Source: JARFQH01 sp963825595 (lineage in GTDB: Bacteria; Desulfobacterota; Desulfobacteria; Desulfobacterales; SG8-13). From it: 64,000 nucleotides of DNA. The stretch lies in the NCBI GenBank assembly GCA_963825595.1, contig CAWGUE010000004.1, positions 139,285-203,284 of the forward strand, read 5' to 3'. Below the pieces are notes generated by a model. That model was not told the DNA's origin and searched no databases. It was given only the letters and a program-made list of their open reading frames with translations. This document shows, in pieces, positions 47,017 through 55,485 of the stretch (the first letter of the stretch is position 1; each line of letters begins with the position of its first letter). The position numbers and the translations under genes were made by a program.

Positions 47017-47032
47017 AGCAACAGGTGTGCCA
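47017..47032 (-). promoter_or_regulatory. Sigma-54 (-24/-12) promoter of the ABC operon
   Basis: On the minus strand the site reads TGGCACACCTGTTGCT: GG and GC are 12 bp apart and both half-sites match the consensus TGGCAC-N5-TTGC. Transcription would start near 47006, about 35 nt before the ATPase ATG. The divergent gene encodes a sigma-54 activator. Confidence 0.85.
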
Positions 47033-47285
47033 GCCGATGGCCGTGCCATCAATTCGCGGTTGATTTTCCGCGATATTTATTGGAAAAACGATGAGAAATG
47101 GTTTTTTAAATCCCATCTGTCACTCAAATACGGAGTTGTGGTCCTTTACAGTCATTGCCGGGGGACCCTGTCCTTGCCAATGATTCCACACGTGTTATAC
47201 GCTGAGTGTGTTCGTCGGCCCCCTTTAAATTGGGTGTAATGTAACCTATAGAAACTACTTACGGTGTTCGCCTGCGATACATCCG

Positions 47286-47303
47286 GTGTCCGATATCGGA
47301 CAC
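47286..47303. promoter_or_regulatory. Perfect 18-bp palindrome, probable activator binding site
   Basis: GTGTCCGATATCGGACAC is a perfect palindrome about 255 bp upstream of the sigma-54 promoter, a typical distance for enhancer-binding proteins, and about 195 bp upstream of the activator gene itself. It may serve both promoters. Confidence 0.7.
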
Positions 47304-47497
47304 TTTCGGGATGTCAAAACGGTTCTGTTCTCGAATATTCAAATTTATGAAGTGTTGCATTACGCCAAAGCGAGCGGCAATCCGTCAAATTTCTACTGAT
47401 AGGCATGAATTTGGCATTCACCATTATGTAAACATCCCGGCTGGTTTTATTACCCTAGCTCCTCCAGTCCACGAAATTGATGAAAAGAGAGCATTCA

Positions 47498-48874
47498 ATG
47501 GCACGCAACACTGGTAAAATCCTGGTTGTCGACGACAATCAAGACTTGTTGCTGGCTGCCCGTCTTTTTTTAAAGCAGCACTTCATTTTGGTACATACCG
47601 AACAAAATCCCGAAAACATACCCGGCTTGCTGCGGAACGAAAATTACGATGTGATCCTGCTGGACATGAATTTTACGGTGGATGCCACCAGCGGTACCGA
47701 GGGTTTCATGTGGCTGGAACGCATCCTGCAAATCGATCCCGCTGCCGTAGTGATCCTGATTACGGCCTACGGAGACGTCGAGACCGCCGTCAGAGCCGTT
47801 AAAGCCGGTGCCACCGATTTCGTGCTCAAACCCTGGCAGAACGAGAAGCTCCTGGCCACGATTAATTCCGCGTTGAATCTGCGTTTGTCGCGTTTGGAGG
47901 TCGACCGGCTGCGATCCAGGCAGAAGCAGATGAGTGCCGACATCGATCAGAAATTTCACGACATGATCGGAATCAGCCCGGCTATGCGGGGTGTATTTAA
48001 AACCATAAAGAAAGTGGCTGCGACCGAGGCCAATGTCCTCATTCTGGGGGAGAACGGCACCGGTAAGGAACTCGTGGCCAGGGCTCTCCACCGGCAGTCT
48101 TCGCGGAGCAACGAGGTATTCATCAGTGTGGACATGGGGGCCGTGGCCGAAACACTTTTCGAGAGTGAGCTGTTCGGTCACGTAAAAGGCGCTTTCACCG
48201 ATGCCAGGGAGGATCGCGCCGGGCGCTTCGAACTGGCCTCCGGCGGGACCCTTTTTCTGGACGAGATCGCCAACCTTTCCCTACCCCTGCAGGCCAAATT
48301 GTTAAGCGTACTCGAAACGCGCAAAGTCATCCGCTTGGGTTCGAACGCACCGCGTGACATCGACATCCGTCTCATTTGCGCAACCAACATGCCCATCTAC
48401 GATATGGTGGTCAAAAACGAATTCCGGCAGGATTTGCTTTACCGGATGAACACGGTGGAGATTCAACTGCCCCTGTTGAGCGAGCGCCGCGAGGACATAT
48501 CGCTATTGGCGAATCACTTTTTGGGGCGATATGCCAAAAAGTACAAGAAGCCGGTCGTGGGGGTCGGTCCGGCGGCCATGAAAAAATTAGAACGTTACCA
48601 CTGGCCCGGTAACATCCGGGAACTGCGCCATACATTGGAACGCGCTGTCATCCTGTCGGAGACATCCATGCTGCAGCCGTCCGATTTCCTTTTCCCAGAG
48701 GTGGAAGAAAAGACGGAGGGTGTCGTTTTTGAAAATTACAACCTGGGAGATGTGGAGAAGACCGTCATCCGCAAAGCCCTGAAGAAGCATGGGGGTAACA
48801 TTTCACAAGCGGCCCGGGAGCTGGGAATCACAAGAACGTCGCTTTACCGCAGGATGGAGAAATACGGTATTTAG
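47498..48874 (+). CDS. Sigma-54-dependent response regulator (NtrC family)
   Basis: A 458-residue regulator. Receiver domain: acidic pair VVDDN, phosphoacceptor Asp in VILLDMNF (about 55), Thr in VILITAYGD and Lys in DFVLKPWQ. AAA domain: Walker A GENGTGKE, the sigma-54-contacting GAFTDA loop, Walker B TLFLDEIANL, and arginine finger region (RQDLLYRMN). A Fis-type helix-turn-helix ends the protein (NISQAARELGITRTSLYRRMEKYGI). The frame opens 7 codons upstream, but ATG 47498 follows AAGAGAG. Partner kinase is 45 bp downstream. It probably activates the divergent ABC operon. Confidence 0.9.
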   Translation: MARNTGKILVVDDNQDLLLAARLFLKQHFILVHTEQNPENIPGLLRNENYDVILLDMNFTVDATSGTEGFMWLERILQIDPAAVVILITAYGDVETAVRAVKAGATDFVLKPWQNEKLLATINSALNLRLSRLEVDRLRSRQKQMSADIDQKFHDMIGISPAMRGVFKTIKKVAATEANVLILGENGTGKELVARALHRQSSRSNEVFISVDMGAVAETLFESELFGHVKGAFTDAREDRAGRFELASGGTLFLDEIANLSLPLQAKLLSVLETRKVIRLGSNAPRDIDIRLICATNMPIYDMVVKNEFRQDLLYRMNTVEIQLPLLSERREDISLLANHFLGRYAKKYKKPVVGVGPAAMKKLERYHWPGNIRELRHTLERAVILSETSMLQPSDFLFPEVEEKTEGVVFENYNLGDVEKTVIRKALKKHGGNISQAARELGITRTSLYRRMEKYGI

Positions 48875-48919
48875 GATCCAATTCGGGTCCTGATATCTCC
48901 TGCTAATTGAAATGGCCCG

Positions 48920-50269
48920 ATGATACTCAAGAATTTTAATATAAATTGTTCCCTCCGCATCGTCCTTCTCACGGCCACGATTGGGCTTACTTTTGTCCTT
49001 TTTTTTCAGACGCGATATTTATTCGCCGTTATAATCAGCGCACTGGTGGCTTTGGGTCAGGTGATCGCCCTCCTCCGGTACGTGACCTGCACCAACCAGG
49101 ACGTGACCCAACTTCTGGCTTCGATCGAGTATTCAGACTTCTCGCAGACAATTACTAAAAACCCGAAAGGTTCCGGCTTCGATGAATTAACGGAAGCATT
49201 GAATAGCGCGGTCCGCAAGTTCCAACGCATGAATTTGGAAAAAGAGGAGCAATTTCGCTTCTTGCAGACGATTGTCGACCACGTGGGAATTGGTCTGGTT
49301 GCCTATCAAACCGATGGCACGGTCGAACTGCTCAACAATGCGGCCAAACGACTATTGAACGTGCCGACGATGAGGAACATCGAGAACCTGAGAGCCACCG
49401 ATCCGAAACTGGTGGAAACGTTGCACCGGTTATCGCCTGGAGAAAATCGTCTCGTCAAACTCCAACGGGGTGACGATTTGCTGCAGGTCTCCATATACGC
49501 CACCGGATTTGTTTCGAAGCAAATGCAACTGCTTTTGGTTGCCATGCAGAACATCCAGAATGAACTCGAAGAAAAAGAGATGAATGCCTGGCAGAACCTG
49601 ATTCGGGTGCTGACCCACGAGATCATGAACTCGATAGCACCGATTGCCTCGCTGGCATCGACGGCAAACGGTCTGTTGGCCGACGATTGCTCGATGGACC
49701 CGGTCGATAATCGAAGCGAAAGGTTAAAGGATGTCTGCGATGCGGTGGAAACGATTGAAAAGCGCAGCAGGGGACTTATCGCCTTTATCGAAAAATACCG
49801 GGAGTTGACCCGAATCCCTCAGCCACAGTTTCGTATTGTCCGAGTCGGCGATTTGATCGAACGGGTGAAGAGCCTGATGAATGACCAGATGGCGCGGCAC
49901 TTGATTGCATTTAGTTCACGTATCGACCCGGAAACCCTCGAGATAACGGCCGACCCGGCCCTGATCGAACAGGTGTTGATCAATCTGTGCAAGAACGCCG
50001 TCGAGGCGATGGATGCCGTTGAACAACCGCGGATTGACTTGGTGGCCGCCACCGACAGGCAGGGAAGTCCGGTCATAAAGGTGATCGACAACGGCAAGGG
50101 TATTCCCGGCGAGGTGTTGGAGCGGATATTCATACCCTTTTTCACTACCAAGCAGAGAGGGTCCGGGATCGGCCTCAGTCTATCGCGACAGATCATGCGC
50201 CTCCACAAGGGAACCCTGAGTGTGGATTCAAGACCGGGTGTGCAAACGGTCTTTGCCCTGCGTTTTTAA
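48920..50269 (+). CDS. Sensor histidine kinase (NtrY-like)
   Basis: A 449-residue kinase. Two membrane segments near residues 10-50 with only a short periplasmic loop, a HAMP-like linker, a PAS domain (FLQTIVDHVGIGLVAYQTDG), the phosphoacceptor His in RVLTHEIMNSIAPIASLA, and the ATPase domain with N-box LINLCKNAVEAMD, G1 VIDNGKGIP, F-box FFTTKQRGSGIGLSLSRQI. The short loop suggests it senses within the membrane or in the cytoplasm. It should phosphorylate the response regulator upstream. The pair plus an FtsX ABC exporter resembles envelope-stress systems. Confidence 0.9.
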   Translation: MILKNFNINCSLRIVLLTATIGLTFVLFFQTRYLFAVIISALVALGQVIALLRYVTCTNQDVTQLLASIEYSDFSQTITKNPKGSGFDELTEALNSAVRKFQRMNLEKEEQFRFLQTIVDHVGIGLVAYQTDGTVELLNNAAKRLLNVPTMRNIENLRATDPKLVETLHRLSPGENRLVKLQRGDDLLQVSIYATGFVSKQMQLLLVAMQNIQNELEEKEMNAWQNLIRVLTHEIMNSIAPIASLASTANGLLADDCSMDPVDNRSERLKDVCDAVETIEKRSRGLIAFIEKYRELTRIPQPQFRIVRVGDLIERVKSLMNDQMARHLIAFSSRIDPETLEITADPALIEQVLINLCKNAVEAMDAVEQPRIDLVAATDRQGSPVIKVIDNGKGIPGEVLERIFIPFFTTKQRGSGIGLSLSRQIMRLHKGTLSVDSRPGVQTVFALRF

Positions 50270-50614
50270 CTCGAAAGTTCCATGAAATCATTTTTATTTT
50301 TTATCGATTCCTCAAGTTTTAAAGCAATGCTCACTGATATGCTATTCAATCCACCCTCATCAAATCGTGGCGAAAGAAATACCCCGCCTCAGTGATTTCC
50401 CGATTGAACAGGTTAAACAGTATCCAAAATCATATTATGTGGTGATTCACGCAAAACATTTAGTAAAATAAATCAAGATGTTGAAATCGTGATATCCAAA
50501 TCCTATAGTATTCATACAGATAATCCCTATAGCGAAAGTCTCATCTATATGTTTGAAACATATCTGCATAAATAGTGAGTATTGGTTTTTCAACTCTCGT
50601 GGAAAGGAGTCAAA
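50270..50614. other. AT-rich gene-free stretch
   Basis: No gene found. Only the ribosome site GGAAAGGAG of the next gene was identified. Confidence 0.4.
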
Positions 50615-51571
50615 ATGCTGAAAATCACCTGCATACCCCTGATCACTCTTGCGCTTGTTTTTCCTTTGCGTGACACCGCAGCCGCGGAAAGCAAGGAATT
50701 ACGTAAACAACGCCAGGAAGCCCAAAAAGAGCGGCAAGAAAAGAAGAACCAGCGTTCGGCTGAGATAACGGAGGCGACAAAAGCCTTCAGGGAGTTTGCT
50801 AACAACCTCAAGGCAGAATACCAGGAGAAGGCAAGAGAACTCGACGTCGATTTTGAACTCAAGAGCGTGGAGCTTGAAGCGGATGCGAAGGCAAAGGTGG
50901 CAGTTGCCGAGGCTGAATACCAAAAAAAAGTAATGAGCCTGTTTATGAATCCGGGCGGCCAGTCCGACGGGGATGCCTTATTAAAAATGCAGGCAGACGG
51001 AAAAGAATACGCGGATGAAATGTTTGCATTGCGTAAAGAGTCTGCCGAAATGATACACCGGGAAAAAATGGGCAACGAGAAGCGCAAGAATGAGTTAATG
51101 TCGGAGAGAGATCGACTGGCGTTGGAAGAGGCCTCATCGCTGGGACTAACCCAAGATTATGCCCCCATTCTTGCGATGCCCATTGGTGACGGTCTCACCA
51201 AGCAAGAGGAACAATGGAACGCCAGGGAAAGAAAAGAGGTCGTTAAGATCAAAGAGAGGAATCAATACACGATTGGCGAGTTCGAGTATGGCGCACGGTT
51301 GCGAGATTGGGAAATGCAAAACATGGAAGAGGATTTCGAACTGGAGTGGCGCGAAAAAGCTGAAGACAACGCACTCGGTGCCGAACAGTCTTTTTTTAAT
51401 ATACTCCTTATGCAACCCGCCCAGAGTGGAGAAACCGCCCGGCAAGATATCATGTCCCGGGTGACGGAACTCAACAAAGAGAAGCAACTGATCAAGATTA
51501 AGTATAAAAAGATCAAGGATCAGAACCGGATCAAGCGCAGGGAAGAAAAAAAGAAAATTCAAGGTCGATGA
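50615..51571 (+). CDS. Exported coiled-coil protein of unknown function
   Basis: A 318-residue protein. A cleavable signal (MLKITCIPLITLALVFPLRD) precedes almost continuous, highly charged helix: KELRKQRQEAQKERQEKKNQ and many similar runs rich in Glu, Lys and Ala, interrupted at about residue 185-200 by LAMPIGDGLTKQEEQ. The C-terminus is strongly basic (KRREEKKKIQG). The frame opens 11 codons upstream but ATG 50615 follows GGAAAGGAG. It is likely a long periplasmic coiled coil. No family recognised. DUF3786 gene follows 42 bp later. Confidence 0.7.
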   Translation: MLKITCIPLITLALVFPLRDTAAAESKELRKQRQEAQKERQEKKNQRSAEITEATKAFREFANNLKAEYQEKARELDVDFELKSVELEADAKAKVAVAEAEYQKKVMSLFMNPGGQSDGDALLKMQADGKEYADEMFALRKESAEMIHREKMGNEKRKNELMSERDRLALEEASSLGLTQDYAPILAMPIGDGLTKQEEQWNARERKEVVKIKERNQYTIGEFEYGARLRDWEMQNMEEDFELEWREKAEDNALGAEQSFFNILLMQPAQSGETARQDIMSRVTELNKEKQLIKIKYKKIKDQNRIKRREEKKKIQGR

Positions 51572-51613
51572 GGGAGCGCCGGCCATCGGCAGACCCTCTT
51601 TCAGGGTGATGAT

Positions 51614-52219
51614 ATGGGTGGTTTAGTTGACAAGAGCTATTTTCAGGAACTGGCCGCTGCCGACCCGGTGGACGTGTGTCGAAGGGCCCAGTGCCGGTAC
51701 GACGATGAAACAAAGTTATATTCCATAGCGGTTTGGGGGGAAGACTACACCGTGTCCCCGTTTGATCGGAAAATAATGAAACTTGGTATCGAACCTGCGG
51801 AAATAGATAACCTGCTCGGGCTTTTTATCATTTATTATCTATTGAAGTGCAAAGACCTCGATGTCGACAACCATTGGATCTCTGAAAAAGATATGCCCGG
51901 CGGTGCCACCTTTTTCCGCGGGCCGCATGCCATTCCGACAGGACTTGTCTCCGATAAATATAACAGTGATGTTCAAGGTTTCGTGGCAAGGTGCCGACAG
52001 TTGACCGGCATCCCCCTCGAAATGGCCGATGGCGCCTTTGCTTTCTTCATAACCCAACGAATTTCTGTTGCCGTTCTTTTCTGGGATGGGGATGAAGATT
52101 TTCCGGCCGAGGCAAAGGTGCTTTTCGACAGGAGTATCACGCAACATCTGACCCTCGATATTATTTTTTCTCTAGCCGATGTCGTTTGCCGAAGGATCGC
52201 CGGTAAAAACCCGGCATAA
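51614..52219 (+). CDS. DUF3786 domain protein
   Basis: A 201-residue soluble protein. It shows the DUF3786 pattern: RAQCRYDDETKLYSIAVWGEDYTVSP near residue 25-50, LLGLFIIYYLLKCKDLD, and the GATFFRGPHAIPT motif, then AFAFFITQRISVAVLFWDGDEDFPAEAKVLFD. Proteins of this family occur in anaerobes, often near corrinoid or Fe-S metabolism, but no activity is known. The stop codon lies within the stem of a terminator-like hairpin. Confidence 0.85.
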   Translation: MGGLVDKSYFQELAAADPVDVCRRAQCRYDDETKLYSIAVWGEDYTVSPFDRKIMKLGIEPAEIDNLLGLFIIYYLLKCKDLDVDNHWISEKDMPGGATFFRGPHAIPTGLVSDKYNSDVQGFVARCRQLTGIPLEMADGAFAFFITQRISVAVLFWDGDEDFPAEAKVLFDRSITQHLTLDIIFSLADVVCRRIAGKNPA

Positions 52220-52228
52220 CGCCGGGTT
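52208..52228 (+). terminator. Hairpin overlapping the DUF3786 stop codon
   Basis: AACCCGGC (52208-52215) pairs with GCCGGGTT (52221-52228) around ATAAC. Very stable but with only a short T-run, so termination may need Rho or the hairpin may protect the 3' end. Confidence 0.55.
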
Positions 52229-52451
52229 CATATCCACCCGACCTTGACCTGTTTTCACGTTGTGCCTCACCACAGATTTAATCGTTCAATTAAAGCTTGA
52301 GTCTCAGGCGCTGGTGCAACCGATGCTTCACTCCGACCGGCTTTGAGACCCCAGATAGCCTTCCTTTTCGTTCCGCCCTTCCGATACGTTCCCCCAGTTT
52401 GAAATGAGCATATATTCAAAACTATTCTTGACAAAAGCCTGACCGGTTAAT

Positions 52452-52473
52452 ATTATGAGCATAATCTCATAAT
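52452..52473. promoter_or_regulatory. Palindrome, possible operator
   Basis: ATTATGAG and CTCATAAT are exact inverted copies around CATAAT. The core GAGCATAATCTC resembles the perfect palindrome GAGCATATGCTC at 53115-53126, upstream of the NifX-like gene. Confidence 0.45.
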
Positions 52474-52536
52474 TCGAAAATGCTGTTATGCCTATTGGTG
52501 GGAAACAAAGATGTTCGGATTCAAACCATACAGAAA

Positions 52537-52744
52537 CCTAATTTGAGCGATTGTCGAGGTTGCCGCAGGTACAAGGAAGAAGTCGTTCCGCTATAGTGGA
52601 CTATGCGGAAGGGCTTCTGACGCCGTAGATGTGGTAAGATCGGCAATCCCAAAGGGTTTCAAATTTTCAAAATTAAAACCGGACTAACTCCTCTTGATAA
52701 ATACAAAATAACGCTTTTTGAAAATTTGAAACGCTCAATTTAGG
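52537..52744 (+). repeat. 208-bp structured repeat, copy 2
   Basis: Ends CCTAATTTGAGCG and CGCTCAATTTAGG are exactly inverted (13 bp). Inner arms TTTCAAATTTTCAAA and TTTGAAAATTTGAAA pair over 15 bp, and GAAGTCGTTCCGC faces GCGGAAGGGCTTC. Same length and layout as the copy at 40039-40246, with paired changes that keep the stems. Confidence 0.85.
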
Positions 52745-52764
52745 AGACAGCAAAGGGGGACACC

Positions 52765-53098
52765 ATGCCAAATTTGAATCAAACAGGCCCAGAAGGACAG
52801 GGGCAGAGAACTGGGCGCGGACTCGGTCAATGCGGGAGATCAGATCAAGGCGAGCGTTCTGACGGAAAACCGTTGCGCCTGGCACAACGTCGACGTGGTC
52901 GCTGTGGGGCTCGCCGGCGCGACGGATCGGGCCGCACCCTTGATGTTTCTCAAGGCCGGAAGCAGACAAAAGCTATTGGCGGTCTGGAACAATTGCAAGG
53001 GGACGGGATTCCGCGGCAGCGCCGAAACGGCGCCGGATCGAGCGGACGTCGGGGAAACCGTTGATAATAAGTCGGTTTCGTTTTCGAGGGATCACTAA
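52765..53098 (+). pseudogene. DUF5320-like start fused to an out-of-frame unknown fragment
   Basis: ATG 52765, after AAAGGGGGACACC, begins MPNLNQTGPEGQGQRTGRGL, the N-terminus of DUF5320-type small proteins that accompany NifX-like genes. From about 52838 that frame loses protein character. The neighbouring frame instead reads a plausible protein (SVLTENRCAWHNVDVVAVGL, then KAGSRQKLLAVWNNCKGTGF) to TAA at 53098. Either a frameshift joined two parts of one gene, or two fragments were fused. I do not recognise the second part. Confidence 0.45.
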
Positions 53099-53113
53099 AG
53101 GGCGGGAAAATAT

Positions 53114-53127
53114 AGAGCATATGCTCT
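53114..53127. promoter_or_regulatory. Perfect 14-bp palindrome upstream of NifX-like gene
   Basis: AGAGCATATGCTCT lies about 100 bp before the start codon. A perfect palindrome at this place suggests a repressor or activator site for the NifX-like genes. Confidence 0.55.
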
Positions 53128-53227
53128 TTATGTTGACAGGGCATCGTCGATATACTAAAGGGCGTATGGTCGAAAAAGAGGAATGCGGCCTGTTGAGCCA
53201 TCATTCCGGGTAAAGGAAATTCTGACC

Positions 53228-53602
53228 ATGGATAAAATTGCCATAAGCAGTGAAGGTCCAACTCTCGAAGATCGCGTCGATCCCCGGTTCGGGCGTGCGG
53301 CCGGTTTTGTCATTGTCGATCTTGCGACTTCGGAACTCGAATACCTCGATAACGGCGCCGGCCAAGTACGGGCCCAGGGCGCCGGGATCCAAGCCGCCGA
53401 AACCGTTGCCCGCGCCGGGGTCACCGCCGTATTGACGGGTTATGTCGGCCCCAAAGCCTTTCAAGCTCTGGCTGCCGCGGGAATCCGTGTGGCCCAGAAC
53501 ATGGAAAACATCAGCGTCCGAGAAGCCATGAAGCGTTATAGTAGCGGCGCAATATCGTGGATGCAGGCCTCTCAGGCCAAGGGAAATGGGCAGGGCAGAT
53601 GA
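53228..53602 (+). CDS. Dinitrogenase iron-molybdenum cofactor family protein (NifX/NifB-like)
   Basis: A 124-residue protein with the family pattern: IAISSEGPTLEDRVDPRFGRAAGFVIVD, DNGAGQVRAQGAGIQAAETVARAGV and VLTGYVGPKAFQALAAAGI. In nitrogen fixers relatives carry iron-molybdenum cofactor. In sulfate reducers stand-alone copies, often near Mrp-type ATPases, are involved in metal-cluster or cell-division functions. No nif genes are seen here. Start ATG 53228 follows AAAGGAAATTCTGACC; 15 upstream codons are open but lack a ribosome site. A sister gene follows 200 bp downstream. Confidence 0.85.
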   Translation: MDKIAISSEGPTLEDRVDPRFGRAAGFVIVDLATSELEYLDNGAGQVRAQGAGIQAAETVARAGVTAVLTGYVGPKAFQALAAAGIRVAQNMENISVREAMKRYSSGAISWMQASQAKGNGQGR

Positions 53603-53729
53603 AGATAGCGACATGCCGCTCACGACTGAATTTCTCCACGATACCGAGTCGATACTCTGGTTCAAGTGATGGCTATTACCGGATTTTGCAATAGGCACGC
53701 GTCACAGCACGTTCGATTGCATGGACACT

Positions 53730-53751
53730 AATTTGAAACGCTCAATTCAGG
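53730..53751 (+). repeat. Fragment of the 208-bp repeat (right end)
   Basis: AATTTGAAACGCTCAATTCA and the following GG match the right end of the copy at 52537-52744 (one mismatch). Only the terminal 22 bp remain. Confidence 0.6.
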
Positions 53752-53802
53752 TCTCGTGAGTGACGTTCGTAAAAGTTGTGGACTAACCTAATAGGAGGAA
53801 TA

Positions 53803-54183
53803 ATGAACTCAGTCTTAATTGCGGTACCATCAGAGCACCCCGGTGGGCTTGAATCGCCCCTCGGCGCCCACTTCGGTCATTGTGACATGTACACGCTGGT
53901 TTCAGTTGAAGACAAGCAGATTCGTCAAGTGGATGTCGTTCCCAATGTTCCCCATCAGCAGGGCGGTTGCATGGCGCCGGTCCAGTATCTGGCCGAAAAA
54001 GGGGTCAATCAACTCATTGCCGGAGGCATGGGCCTCAGGCCGTTGATGGGCTTCAACCAGGTCGGCATCGAGGTCTATTTCGGCGGGAATGTCGCGACCG
54101 TTGGTGAGGCCATCCAGTCCATCATCGATGGCAAGCTGATGCAGTTCCAACAGGAACATACTTGTGGTGGCGGAAATCACTGA
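53803..54183 (+). CDS. Dinitrogenase iron-molybdenum cofactor family protein, second copy
   Basis: A 126-residue relative of the gene upstream: LIAVPSEHPGGLESPLGAHFGHCDMYTLV, NVPHQQGGCMAPVQYLAEKGV and IAGGMGLRPLMGFNQVGIEVYFG, ending with a Cys/Gly/His tail (HTCGGGNH) that may bind metal. ATG follows TAGGAGGAATA at ideal spacing. FmdB-type zinc ribbon follows. The pair probably acts in metal-cluster handling or as a signalling module, not in nitrogenase assembly, since no nif structural genes are present. Confidence 0.85.
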   Translation: MNSVLIAVPSEHPGGLESPLGAHFGHCDMYTLVSVEDKQIRQVDVVPNVPHQQGGCMAPVQYLAEKGVNQLIAGGMGLRPLMGFNQVGIEVYFGGNVATVGEAIQSIIDGKLMQFQQEHTCGGGNH

Positions 54184-54275
54184 AAAAAAACTGACAGCGA
54201 CATCCGGAAAGTGAAGATTTCGGGGCTGCATATGTGGTTTGATTCCTTTAAACGAGCGAGCAAAGGATCGATTCG

Positions 54276-54527
54276 ATGCCAATTTATGAGGTCGCTTGCC
54301 GCGATTGCCATTTTAGCGGTGAAATACTCGTTTTAAGAACCGATGATCCGCTGGTGTGTCCGGCCTGCGGAAGCCACGGGGCGCGAAAACTCATGTCAAC
54401 GACCAGCAGCCTGACCGGACGAAATGCACAAACATTGCCAGGTACCGGCGATACGGGATGCTGCGGCAGAAGTCCGGCCGCAGCATCCTGCCAAGGGCCC
54501 GGTTCCTGCTGCGGCAAGACAGGTTGA
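54276..54527 (+). CDS. FmdB-family zinc ribbon protein
   Basis: An 83-residue protein. The N-terminal zinc ribbon has CRDCHFSGEI and CPACGSHGARKLMS, the two Cys-x2-Cys knuckles of FmdB-type regulators. The C-terminal 35 residues are Gly/Ser/Cys-rich (GCCGRSPAAASCQGPGSCCG), typical of the family in sulfate reducers. ATG follows AAAGGATCGATTCG. It probably acts as a small metal-binding or regulatory protein. Lies in the same direction as the NifX-like genes. Confidence 0.85.
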   Translation: MPIYEVACRDCHFSGEILVLRTDDPLVCPACGSHGARKLMSTTSSLTGRNAQTLPGTGDTGCCGRSPAAASCQGPGSCCGKTG

Positions 54528-54600
54528 GGCAAACGAATTGCCCCGTTGTTTGCCGGGACAAAAAACGATAAACCCGCCATAAGCGGGAAATGGTAATGAG

Positions 54601-54993
54601 ATGCCCGATACGTTATCCATCATACTGATATCCGAGCGGCAGAACCAGCTGTCTGATTTTATCAACGCTCTCCAGAAAGACGGGGAAGTGGACCTTCTAA
54701 CTGCCGCTTCGTTCGAGGAGGCCATCCTAATGATAGCCCGCCAGGAGCCACCCTTGATTGTGGTGGACGAACAGGTGGGAAATCTTGCGGGGTTGGATCT
54801 GGTCCGGCGCCTGATGGAAGTGAATGCCTTCATTAACACGGCTGTTTTCAGCGCCTTGTCCGAAGAGGAATTTCATCGCCACAGCGAGGGATTGGGTATT
54901 CTTGCCCGGCTACCCATTCAACCCGATAAAAAAGACGCGCGCAGACTGCTCTACCTGCTGCGGCAGTCCACCTCAAATTTCCAGCCGAAATAA
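54601..54993 (+). CDS. Receiver-like single-domain protein
   Basis: A 130-residue protein with a CheY-like fold: hydrophobic beta strands SIILISE, VDLLTAA, LIVVDEQVG (Asp about 57 is the putative phosphoacceptor), NTAVFSALS and ILARLPIQPDKKDARRLL. The acidic pair of beta1 (usually DD) is replaced by SE, and the Lys of beta5 by LP, so phosphorylation may be lost. The likely role is as a protein-protein adaptor. It follows FmdB by 73 bp. Confidence 0.65.
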   Translation: MPDTLSIILISERQNQLSDFINALQKDGEVDLLTAASFEEAILMIARQEPPLIVVDEQVGNLAGLDLVRRLMEVNAFINTAVFSALSEEEFHRHSEGLGILARLPIQPDKKDARRLLYLLRQSTSNFQPK

Positions 54994-55251
54994 TTCAGGC
55001 CGATGTAATTGCAGCACCGGGCTTGTTACCCGATGTCATGTTTCCTCCATTGACCTGCCCCCTAATCCGACTTATTTTATAACGTCAATCCAACAACTGA
55101 AAGTCGTTTAGCCCGAAACTCTCTCCCTTCGGGCCAAACGGGGGCTTTCCGTATTCCGCGTTATTTGAGGCTTACGGCAGATGGACAACAGCCTCACCTG
55201 AAGTTATCTGAACTAGCGAATGGCAGAAGTTTATTCCGATTGGTGCTTTTT
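54994..55251. other. Gene-free stretch upstream of hcp
   Basis: A CTGAAAGTCG-type sequence and GC-rich hairpin GCCCGAAACTCTCTCCCTTCGGGC near 55109-55132 may form a terminator. No gene seen. Confidence 0.35.
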
Positions 55252-55387
55252 AAAATCCCCCTATCCCCCTTTGTCAAAGGGGGAACTGGTAAAGGCCAGA
55301 AGCGGTTTCAACACCGCTCCTGCGTCAAGAAGGGATGCCGGAGTGTCACCGTTCCCTCCTTTCAAAAAGGAGGGCAGGGGGAATTTT
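55252..55387. repeat. 136-bp element with inverted C/G-rich ends upstream of hcp
   Basis: Left AAAATCCCCCT and right GGGGGAATTTT are near-inverted. Inside are CCCCCTTTGTCAAAGGGGG and CCCTCCTTTCAAAAAGGAGGG hairpins. The pattern is a known kind of dispersed, palindrome-rich element. It sits within 100 bp of the hcp start and could affect its expression. Confidence 0.6.
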
Positions 55388-55485
55388 CTACTGATGCACA
55401 CACTTTCCAATCGGAACGCTATGCTGACAAGCGCTCTAACTGGTCATTATTATACATTAACAGCCGATTCGGAAGGAGGATCACA

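Larger units (their letters stand above)
52229..52764. other. Intergenic stretch with operator-like palindrome and 208-bp repeat
   Basis: Contains the palindrome at 52452-52473 and repeat copy 2 (52537-52744), both listed separately. The remainder shows no gene. Confidence 0.5.

Noticed and set aside
53133..53156. TTGACA plus TATACT as promoter of the NifX-like gene
   Set aside because: Spacing is only 12 bp, too short for a normal sigma-70 promoter.
53228..54183. NifX-like genes as part of a nitrogen fixation cluster
   Set aside because: No nif structural or assembly genes occur around them; stand-alone copies are common in anaerobes that do not fix nitrogen.
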